The notes beneath the pieces are model-generated. The model was not told the DNA's origin, did no database searches, and was given only the letters and a program-made list of their open reading frames with translations. A program made the translations under genes and the position numbers. 12,590 nucleotides of DNA from Cytophagales bacterium (GTDB taxonomy: Bacteria > Bacteroidota > Bacteroidia > Cytophagales > Cyclobacteriaceae), in NCBI GenBank assembly GCA_024643485.1, contig JAHEMU010000040.1, positions 1 through 12,590 of the forward strand. The letters run 5' to 3'. This document shows, piece by piece, positions 6,760-12,590 of this stretch. The number at the start of each line of letters is the position of its first letter. Position 1 is the first letter of the stretch.

Positions 6760-7346
6760 TGAAAATAGCCATAATTAAATATGCCGCAGGAAATGTAAGA
6801 TCAGTGACCTATGCTTTAAAACGGCTGGGAATTGAACCAATCATTACCGATGACTTTAATATCATAAACCAGGCGGATAAAGTAATTTTCCCAGGTGTGG
6901 GGGAAGCTTCTTCCACCATGGAATTGTTAAGGAAAACGAAGCTCGACCAACTTATTCCAACATTAAAACAACCTGTTTTGGGAATTTGTCTGGGAATGCA
7001 GCTTATGTGCAAGCATACGGAAGAAGGAAATACCGATGGTATGGGGATTTTTGATTTGAATGTTAAGAAATTCAAAGCTAGTAGTGAATTTACCGTACCA
7101 CACATGGGATGGAATGAAGTTACCCCCACCCAGTCTTTGCTTTTTACCGGCATTCCAAATAATTCCCATTTCTACTTTGTTCACAGTTATTATGCAGAAA
7201 TTGGAATTAACACCAGTGGCACCACTGAATATATCCAACCATTTAGTAGTGCACTACAAAGTGGTAATTTCTATGGTGTCCAATTTCACCCTGAGAAATC
7301 AGCTCAGAGTGGTCAAATATTAATTGAAAACTTTTTAAAACTATGA
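6759..7346 (+). CDS. hisH: Imidazole glycerol phosphate synthase, glutaminase subunit (HisH)
   Basis: HisH hydrolyses glutamine and passes ammonia to HisF for imidazole ring closure. The 195-residue product is a class I glutamine amidotransferase: FPGVGEA at 44-50 near the oxyanion strand, the nucleophile C77 in GICLGMQ, and the H177 and E179 pair in VQFHPEKS. The N-terminal KYAAGNVRSV has lysine where proteobacterial proteins often have aspartate (DYGxGN); I believe similar KY forms occur in other Bacteroidota but cannot check this here. The ATG overlaps the end of hisB, and its stop overlaps hisA as ATGA. hisF, its partner, is one gene downstream. Confidence 0.96.
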   Translation: MKIAIIKYAAGNVRSVTYALKRLGIEPIITDDFNIINQADKVIFPGVGEASSTMELLRKTKLDQLIPTLKQPVLGICLGMQLMCKHTEEGNTDGMGIFDLNVKKFKASSEFTVPHMGWNEVTPTQSLLFTGIPNNSHFYFVHSYYAEIGINTSGTTEYIQPFSSALQSGNFYGVQFHPEKSAQSGQILIENFLKL

Positions 7347-8068
7347 TACAATTAGTTCCAGCTATCGATATAATAGACGGTAAATGTGTTCGACTTACGA
7401 AAGGTGATTTTAATAAAAAAAGTCAATACAATGTAAATCCGGTCGAATTTTCACTTGAACTTGAGCAGTTAGGTTTTACTTATTTACATTTGGTTCAATT
7501 AGATAATGCACAAACGGGTTCAGTAAATCACCTTGAGGTACTTGAAAAAATAACTTCGCGTACCTCCTTGAAAGTGGATTATGGTGGAGGAATAAAATCT
7601 ATCGAAGATATTTCACGAATAATTTCTGCAGGAGCGCAAAAAGTAAACATTGGATCATGGGCGGTAAAAGACCCAACTGGATTTAAGGTGGCGCTACAAA
7701 AATATCCTCAACATATCATTTTGAGTGCAGATGTTTTAAATAATCAGATTGCGATGAATGGATGGCAAGAAACTACTACCCAAACCATCGAAGAGTTTAT
7801 AGGTCAATTTGAAAAAGAGGGACTGAATTACATTACCTGTACAGATATTTCACGCGATGGTACCTTAACGGGTCCATCCATTCCATTATATAAACAATTG
7901 AAAGCGCGTTTTCCTTCGCTTTATCTTACCGCTAGTGGTGGAGTGAGCTCGGAAGAGGATATTGAGGAATTAGAAAAAGCCAATATTGAGGCAGTCATCA
8001 TTGGAAAAGCATTATACGAAGGGAAAATAGATCTACAAGCCATCTCAAAAAAATATAATTATGCTTAA
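7343..8068 (+). CDS. hisA: Phosphoribosylformimino-5-aminoimidazole carboxamide ribotide isomerase (HisA)
   Basis: HisA performs the Amadori isomerisation of ProFAR to PRFAR on a TIM barrel. The 241-residue product has the two expected catalytic aspartates, D9 (VPAIDI) and D130 (LSADV). Phosphate-binding loops are DYGGGIKS at 79-86, ASGGVSS at 197-203 and [10 protein letters not shown] at 218-227, with [12 protein letters not shown] at 167-178. The half-barrel repeat shared with HisF is visible. Its start overlaps the hisH stop (ATGA), and its last eight bases lie inside hisF. A dual HisA/TrpF (PriA) enzyme is possible in principle, but nothing in the context suggests it. Confidence 0.95.
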   Translation: MIQLVPAIDIIDGKCVRLTKGDFNKKSQYNVNPVEFSLELEQLGFTYLHLVQLDNAQTGSVNHLEVLEKITSRTSLKVDYGGGIKSIEDISRIISAGAQKVNIGSWAVKDPTGFKVALQKYPQHIILSADVLNNQIAMNGWQETTTQTIEEFIGQFEKEGLNYITCTDISRDGTLTGPSIPLYKQLKARFPSLYLTASGGVSSEEDIEELEKANIEAVIIGKALYEGKIDLQAISKKYNYA

Positions 8069-8813
8069 GAAGAGAATTATCCCATGCTTGGATATCCATG
8101 AAGGTAGGACAGTAAAAGGGGTGCAATTTGTCCAGCTACAAGATGCCGGCGACCCCATCGCAATGGGAGCTAAATATGCTGCAGAAGGCGCTGATGAGCT
8201 GGTTTATTTAGATATTTCAGCTACCATTGAAGGTAGGAACACCTTTTTGCATTTGGTTGATCAAATCGCAAAGGAAATAGACATTCCCTTTACAGTAGGT
8301 GGAGGTATAAATCAAGTTGGAACTGTGTACGATTTATTAAGTGCTGGAGCAGATAAAATAACTATTAATTCCTCGGCTGTAAAGGATCCAAACTTGATTG
8401 ATAACATCGCCAAACAATTTGGTTCTCAATGCTTAGTGGTAGCCATTGACGCTAAATATATCGATTCAGATTGGAAGGTATTCACTCATGGGGGCCGGCA
8501 ATTGACCGAAAAGTCGCTTTACACATGGGCCAAAGAGGTAGAAGACCGTGGAGCAGGTGAAATTCTATTCACTAGCATGGACCACGATGGAACGAAAGGT
8601 GGTTTTGCCATAAATGCCCTTAAAAAACTACAAGAAGTGGTTTCACTACCCATCATTGCCTCAGGTGGAGCAGGGAAAATGAGCCATTTTGAGGATTTAT
8701 TTACTCAAACTCCCATTAATGCTGCATTAGCTGCCAGTATTTTTCACTACAACGAAATACCCATTCAAAATTTAAAAGAATATCTTCAACTTAAAAATAT
8801 ACCCATCCGATGA
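8061..8813 (+). CDS. hisF: Imidazole glycerol phosphate synthase, cyclase subunit (HisF)
   Basis: HisF uses ammonia from HisH to turn PRFAR into imidazole glycerol phosphate and AICAR. The 250-residue TIM barrel carries the catalytic pair D11 (RIIPCLDI) and D130 (VVAIDAK), K19 on the flexible loop, GGGI at 80-83, and phosphate sites ASGGAGKM (200-207) and AALAASIFH (221-229). The charged gate at the ammonia tunnel mouth known from Thermotoga HisF is conserved here as R5, E46, K99 and E167. The gene starts eight bases inside hisA and ends in an ATGA overlap with hisI, so translation of the set is probably coupled. Confidence 0.96.
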   Translation: MLKKRIIPCLDIHEGRTVKGVQFVQLQDAGDPIAMGAKYAAEGADELVYLDISATIEGRNTFLHLVDQIAKEIDIPFTVGGGINQVGTVYDLLSAGADKITINSSAVKDPNLIDNIAKQFGSQCLVVAIDAKYIDSDWKVFTHGGRQLTEKSLYTWAKEVEDRGAGEILFTSMDHDGTKGGFAINALKKLQEVVSLPIIASGGAGKMSHFEDLFTQTPINAALAASIFHYNEIPIQNLKEYLQLKNIPIR

Positions 8814-9418
8814 ATATAGATAACCTTGATTTTAATAAAAATGAACTAGGCCTTATACCTGCGATCATTCAGGATAACTCATCCAAAACGGTACTAATGT
8901 TAGGATATATGAATAAGGAATCCTTGCAAAAAACGATGGATACCGGTTATGTAACCTTTTACAGTCGTTCCAAAAAGCGGCTTTGGACCAAAGGGGAAAC
9001 CTCTGGAAACACCTTAAAGTTAGACGAGATATCTATGGATTGTGACCAAGATACCTTATTAATAAAAGTTCAGCCGAATGGTCCTGTTTGCCATACAGGA
9101 AATGACACCTGTTTTTCAGAAAAGAATGAATCGAAGCCCGATATTAGTTTTTTAGACGATCTTATTGAAGATCGAATGAAAAACCCTAAAACAGGTTCTT
9201 ACACGAATGAGCTACTCAATAATATCAACAAAGCAGCACAAAAAGTGGGCGAAGAGGCTGTTGAACTTATTATCGAAGCAAAAGACGACCATATGGAATT
9301 GTTCAATAACGAAGCGGCAGATTTGTTATATCACTATTTGGTATTACTAAGAGCAAAAGGAAGTTCCTTAAAAGAAGTAACTGACATTTTAAAATTACGT
9401 CATTTAGCTTCTCGATAA
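8810..9418 (+). CDS. hisI: Bifunctional phosphoribosyl-AMP cyclohydrolase / phosphoribosyl-ATP pyrophosphatase (HisIE)
   Basis: The 202-residue fusion carries steps two and three of the pathway. Residues 1 to about 108 are the HisI cyclohydrolase: [11 protein letters not shown] at 29-39, [19 protein letters not shown] at 49-67, the metal-binding D77-C78-D79-x-D81, and C94-H95 with C101 as likely zinc ligands. Residues from about 113 to 202 are the HisE pyrophosphatase, an all-alpha MazG-like domain with [14 protein letters not shown] at 145-158 and the acidic ENE-type helix [10 protein letters not shown] at 166-175. It is the last gene of the operon. Its TAA is separated by a single base from the stop of the convergent ppk, and no terminator hairpin is evident. 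Confidence 0.96.
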   Translation: MNIDNLDFNKNELGLIPAIIQDNSSKTVLMLGYMNKESLQKTMDTGYVTFYSRSKKRLWTKGETSGNTLKLDEISMDCDQDTLLIKVQPNGPVCHTGNDTCFSEKNESKPDISFLDDLIEDRMKNPKTGSYTNELLNNINKAAQKVGEEAVELIIEAKDDHMELFNNEAADLLYHYLVLLRAKGSSLKEVTDILKLRHLASR

Positions 9419-9419
9419 A

Positions 9420-11558
9420 TTAAATCAATTTTGCTTTCGCCACTGATTCTCTGCTAATTTTAAAGAACTCCTTATGAATATTAAAAGAAGGTTCAGCATC
9501 ATATAGTGGCTCATAATTACCATTTTCGGTCATTTCAAAAGAGTTAAAGGTATCTTTAAGGTTGAAACTAAGTAAATTGATCAATTGTTGTTTTAGAATT
9601 TCTGAATCTACTCTAAAAAGTGATTCAATTCTTCGATCAAAGCTTCGCACCATAATATCGGCACTTCCTACATAAACCAAAGGATCTCCGCCATTGTGGA
9701 AATAAAATACCCTACTGTGCTCCAAAAAGTCCCCTACGATTGATTTTACTTCTATATTATCGCTTAAACCAGGCCTTCCTGGCTTCAAACAACAAATCCC
9801 ACGCACAATCAACTTAATCTTTACTCCTTTTTGAGAAGCCTCATACAGCTTGTCAATCATTTCAAGATCTTGCAAAGAATTGATTTTAATGACGATTAAA
9901 CCCGGCTCTCCCGCCTCAGCCCGCTTGGCTTCAGCCATTATCATTTCAATCAGACGATTCCTCATTTCTCGAGGTGCGGTCAACAAATTCTTATACGAAA
10001 CCGGGTAACTGTGCCCCGTAATAACATTAAAAAACTCATTAATATCTTCTGCGAGTACCTGATTAGTAGTAAGTAGACCAATATCAGTATAGAGTTTACT
10101 TGTATCTTCGTTATAGTTACCACTGGCCAAATGGACGTAACGCGTTACTTCCTTACCTTCCTTACGAACCACCATCATCAGTTTGGTGTGGGTTTTTAAA
10201 TTACTCACTCCATAGATCACAAAACAACCCGCTTTTTGAAGTCTCTGTGCTTCCTGAAGGTTATTTTCTTCATCAAAACGAGCTTTTACTTCAAATAATA
10301 CAGAAACGTGAACCCCATTTTCTGCCGCCTTTAAAAGTGCGGAAGTCACTCTACTATTTGAAGCTACCCGATAAATGGTGATTTTAATGGCTAAAGTATG
10401 AGAATCCACAGCGGCCTTTTCTAGCAACTCAATCACCGGTTCCATGCGGTTGTATGGATGATGTAAAAGGATATCACGTTCTTTAAGTATTTCAAAAATA
10501 TCCCTTGTTCCATGTTCGGGGAAATTTAATGGCTTAATTGGTTTGTGCGTATTTGGTTGCTTATCCGCCCAATTGGTATGTCGAATGATTTGATTTAATC
10601 CAGTATAATCCAATAAATCGCCCTCTTCTGTATACATGATGTTGTACTCATCAATTTGCCAATGATCTTTAAGTGATTTCAACATCCATTTATCTGCCGA
10701 TTGATACGTTTCCAAACGAACCACACGACCCGTTTTTCTAGTTTTCAATTTCAGTCGAAGTTCATTTAAGAAATTCGTTTCAATATCTTCACTCTCCTCC
10801 AAGGTAAAATCACCATTTCTGGTTATTCTAAACAGCGACGCCGAGGCAATTTCAACATTTCTAAATAACGAATTTACATGTTTAGAAATGATTTGTTCCA
10901 CAGGTAGAAAATGAACAACTCCTCCCCTCACTATTTCATAAAATCTTGGCAAATTACCCGGTATTTGGACAAATGAGAGCCTTTTATTTTCCCCTGGATC
11001 AATAGCCGATCTTGTTACAACCCCAAGAATTAGCCTTAAATTTGTTAAAGTGGGAAAAGTGTGATAGGAATCATAAACCATTGGAGTTAGCATGGGGAAT
11101 ATGGTACTATCAAAATATTTTTCAACCTTAATTTTTTCCTTTTCTCTTAAGTCTGAATAGGATATAATATCAAAACCATTTTTTAGAAAAAGGGGTTTTA
11201 GTTGATTCAGGAAACAAGAAGCTTCATTCAACCGAAATTCTTTATTTGCTTTAAGCAATAATTTACGGAACGGTTCTTCGCGCAAGCCTGAATAATCAAG
11301 ACGTTTTTTTTGAAAATCGATGTAGTTATATAAACTACCTACTCGAATCATAAAATACTCATTGAGGTTATTATCCGCAATTGCCAAAAAACGCATACGT
11401 TCAAAAACATTTCGGTGTTTCCTGCTCGCTTGATCCAAAACACGATCATTAAACTTCAACCAGCTTAAATCGCGGCTGATATACTTGCTTTTATCAATGA
11501 TCGCACTGTTTCGGGATGAAATTTTCACAGGTTTACTTTTTAATTTTAATAGTTGCAA
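9420..11558 (-). CDS. ppk: Polyphosphate kinase 1 (Ppk1)
   Basis: Ppk1 reversibly polymerises the terminal phosphate of ATP into inorganic polyphosphate, usually at the membrane. The 712-residue product has the four-domain layout: N-terminal domain with YISRDLSWLKFNDRVL (26-41) and NNLNEYFMIRV (63-73), a middle domain to about 350, and two phospholipase-D-like C-terminal domains. The autophosphorylated histidine is H457 in LKTHTKLMMV, followed by SGNYNEDTSKLYTDIGL (479-495). The second conserved histidine is H614 in FLEHSRVFYF, preceded by RGICCLKPG (586-594). The start is not certain. TTG at 11558 is the only start after an in-frame TAA, and GAGGTG lies upstream but only two bases away; GTG at codon 11 is an alternative. 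No convincing promoter was found. It is divergent from ctaA and convergent with the his operon. Confidence 0.95.
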   Translation of the reverse strand: MQLLKLKSKPVKISSRNSAIIDKSKYISRDLSWLKFNDRVLDQASRKHRNVFERMRFLAIADNNLNEYFMIRVGSLYNYIDFQKKRLDYSGLREEPFRKLLLKANKEFRLNEASCFLNQLKPLFLKNGFDIISYSDLREKEKIKVEKYFDSTIFPMLTPMVYDSYHTFPTLTNLRLILGVVTRSAIDPGENKRLSFVQIPGNLPRFYEIVRGGVVHFLPVEQIISKHVNSLFRNVEIASASLFRITRNGDFTLEESEDIETNFLNELRLKLKTRKTGRVVRLETYQSADKWMLKSLKDHWQIDEYNIMYTEEGDLLDYTGLNQIIRHTNWADKQPNTHKPIKPLNFPEHGTRDIFEILKERDILLHHPYNRMEPVIELLEKAAVDSHTLAIKITIYRVASNSRVTSALLKAAENGVHVSVLFEVKARFDEENNLQEAQRLQKAGCFVIYGVSNLKTHTKLMMVVRKEGKEVTRYVHLASGNYNEDTSKLYTDIGLLTTNQVLAEDINEFFNVITGHSYPVSYKNLLTAPREMRNRLIEMIMAEAKRAEAGEPGLIVIKINSLQDLEMIDKLYEASQKGVKIKLIVRGICCLKPGRPGLSDNIEVKSIVGDFLEHSRVFYFHNGGDPLVYVGSADIMVRSFDRRIESLFRVDSEILKQQLINLLSFNLKDTFNSFEMTENGNYEPLYDAEPSFNIHKEFFKISRESVAKAKLI

Positions 11559-11582
11559 AACACCTCGCGGGTATTAAATTTG
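11553..11582 (+). promoter_or_regulatory. Candidate promoter for ctaA (TTG-N19-TAAATTTG)
   Basis: TTG at 11553-11555, a 19-base spacer and TAAATTTG at 11575-11582 match the published Bacteroidota pattern of a TTG-type -33 and TAnnTTTG -7 element. Initiation would fall near 11587-11590, leaving about 70 bases of leader before ctaA. The -33 element overlaps the first codons of ppk on the other strand. Confidence 0.55.
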
Positions 11583-11604
11583 CTCTAAATTTAACAAGAG
11601 TTCC

Positions 11605-11621
11605 TCACAAAGCAATTGTGA
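11605..11621. repeat. Inverted repeat in the ppk-ctaA divergent region
   Basis: TCACAA, a five-base spacer AGCAA and TTGTGA form a perfect six-base-arm dyad. It lies in the predicted ctaA leader and upstream of the ppk start. It could be a binding site for a dimeric regulator, but arms this short also occur by chance, and there is no T-run to suggest a terminator. Confidence 0.3.
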
Positions 11622-11659
11622 ACAAATAAATTAGTGAAGTTCAGTTAATAAACAGTCGG

Positions 11660-12590
11660 ATGAAAAAAGAATATCAGGGTTTTGTAGCGAATTGGTTGGC
11701 ATTAGGAGCCATTTTGGTCATCGCAATGGTCATTATCGGAGGAATTACTCGACTTACACATTCTGGGTTATCTATGGTACATTGGAAGCCTATTTCAGGA
11801 ATAGTACCCCCGTTAAATGAAACTGATTGGCAATTGGAATTTGATCATTATAAGGAAACGCCCGAATTTCAGAAAAAAAACAGCCATTTCGAATTAGCAG
11901 ATTTCAAATCCATCTTCTGGTGGGAATTTATACACCGAGCACTTGGGAGAGTTATAGGAATTATTTTCTTGGTGCCTTTTCTTTTTTTACTATACAAAAA
12001 AGTATTTGATAGTATTTGGATTAAACGGCTGTTAGTACTGTTTTTACTTGGTGGACTTCAGGGAGTAATTGGGTGGCTGATGGTTAAATCTGGGTTGGTT
12101 GACCAGCCGGCTGTTAGTCATTATCGATTGGCATTACACTTTTGTGCCGCTTTGTTAGTTTACAGCTATATTTTATGGCTTTATTTAAAAATTAGACCCG
12201 TTATTTTCACAAAAAGTAATGAATCGAGGCTTATTTACCGATCTACTTATCTACTTTTGATCGTTTTGTTGCTTCAAATCATTTTCGGAGCCTTTGTAGC
12301 AGGTCTCAAAGCCGGATTAATATTCAATACCTGGCCTTTAATGGGAAATGAATGGATGTCTTCGCTAGTTACTTCACAATTCGGAAGTATGGGGTTAATG
12401 AGTTTATTTGAAGAACCAGTTACCGTACAATTTATCCACCGTGTATTGCCGTTTATACTGCTATTGCCCATCGTATTTCTCGTTTATAAACAAGAAAACA
12501 ATCGATTAAAAACTTTATCAAAATGGGTGCTAGGCATTTGGGTTCTGCAAGCTACCTTGGGGGTATTTACTTTATTAATGCGCGTTCCCG
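11660..12590 (+). CDS. ctaA: Heme A synthase, COX15/CtaA type (3' end cut by the window)
   Basis: Heme A synthase oxidises the C8 methyl of heme O to the formyl of heme A, needed for aa3-type cytochrome c oxidase in the inner membrane. From ATG 11660, 310 codons are open to the window edge; family members have about 340-360. The N-terminus enters a transmembrane helix (about 9-29) that ends in the family motif GGITRLTHSGLSMVHWKP. Conserved heme-ligand histidines are visible at H92 (WEFIHRALGR, with the conserved glutamate E89), H160 (YRLALHF) and H260 (QFIHRVLP); the fourth should lie beyond the edge. FGAFVAGLKAG and FNTWPLMG (209-229) are typical of the mitochondrial/alphaproteobacterial COX15 form, as is the long first periplasmic loop at about 50-80. 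A good Bacteroidota-type promoter precedes it. Divergent from ppk. Confidence 0.93.
   Translation, partial: MKKEYQGFVANWLALGAILVIAMVIIGGITRLTHSGLSMVHWKPISGIVPPLNETDWQLEFDHYKETPEFQKKNSHFELADFKSIFWWEFIHRALGRVIGIIFLVPFLFLLYKKVFDSIWIKRLLVLFLLGGLQGVIGWLMVKSGLVDQPAVSHYRLALHFCAALLVYSYILWLYLKIRPVIFTKSNESRLIYRSTYLLLIVLLLQIIFGAFVAGLKAGLIFNTWPLMGNEWMSSLVTSQFGSMGLMSLFEEPVTVQFIHRVLPFILLLPIVFLVYKQENNRLKTLSKWVLGIWVLQATLGVFTLLMRVP

Noticed and set aside
6809..7323. Several open frames on both strands overlapping hisH
   Set aside because: HisH is certain from its catalytic triad and junctions; the others lack family features.
8061..8813. Glutamine at HisF position 22 on the flexible loop as an unusual substitution
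   Set aside because: E. coli HisF also reads VKGVQF at this point, so it is within normal family variation.
10100..10381. Forward-strand open frame inside ppk
   Set aside because: It is antisense to conserved Ppk1 sequence including the H457 region and carries no motif.
12274..12471. Reverse-strand open frame inside ctaA
   Set aside because: It is antisense to conserved heme A synthase segments, short and featureless.
1..12590. Mobile elements, CRISPR arrays, tRNA or rRNA genes, phage or defence genes
   Set aside because: No transposase-like protein, terminal repeats, regularly spaced repeats or RNA-gene signatures were seen. The genes are ordinary core metabolism and envelope functions.

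Overview
The window looks like a chromosomal segment from a member of the Bacteroidota, probably flavobacteria-like. The reasons are AT-rich DNA, A-rich rather than GGAGG-like sequence before most start codons, two matches to the Bacteroidota -7 promoter element (TAnnTTTG), and protein sequence style. No mobile element, CRISPR array, rRNA or tRNA was seen.

Layout. (1) Positions 1-2246 hold a tightly spaced forward-strand group: the probable tail of an upstream gene, an exported TPR-like protein with a C-terminal cysteine cluster, the molybdopterin adenylyltransferase Mog, and a membrane-anchored M23 (LytM-type) peptidase. (2) Positions 2247-2447 are a 200-base gap that is not empty. It contains a promoter-like -7 box, a 19-codon leader peptide with five histidines (four of them in HHLHH), and mutually exclusive RNA helices ending in an intrinsic terminator directly before hisG. 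This is a complete histidine transcription attenuator. (3) Positions 2448-9418 are an unbroken histidine operon, hisG-D-C-B-H-A-F-IE, with gaps of at most 10 bases and most junctions overlapping. HisB (phosphatase-dehydratase) and HisIE are both bifunctional, so eight genes supply every enzyme from PRPP and ATP to histidine. (4) Positions 9420-11558 hold ppk (polyphosphate kinase 1) on the reverse strand, convergent with the operon and one base from its end. (5) A 101-base divergent region (11559-11659) carries a good promoter for ctaA and an inverted repeat. (6) Positions 11660-12590 hold ctaA (heme A synthase, COX15 type), cut by the window end.

How the parts fit. The leader would couple his transcription to charged tRNA-His. 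When histidine is short, a ribosome stalled on the HHLHH codons would free an antiterminator and allow readthrough into hisG. When histidine is ample, the ribosome would reach the leader stop codon, cover the antiterminator strand and let the terminator form. HisG is the long form with a C-terminal regulatory domain, so feedback inhibition by histidine would add a second layer of control. The gene order, both fusions and the leader design closely resemble the enterobacterial his operon. The best candidates for a second look are this attenuator and the loss of the zinc-binding ligands in the HisB phosphatase domain.
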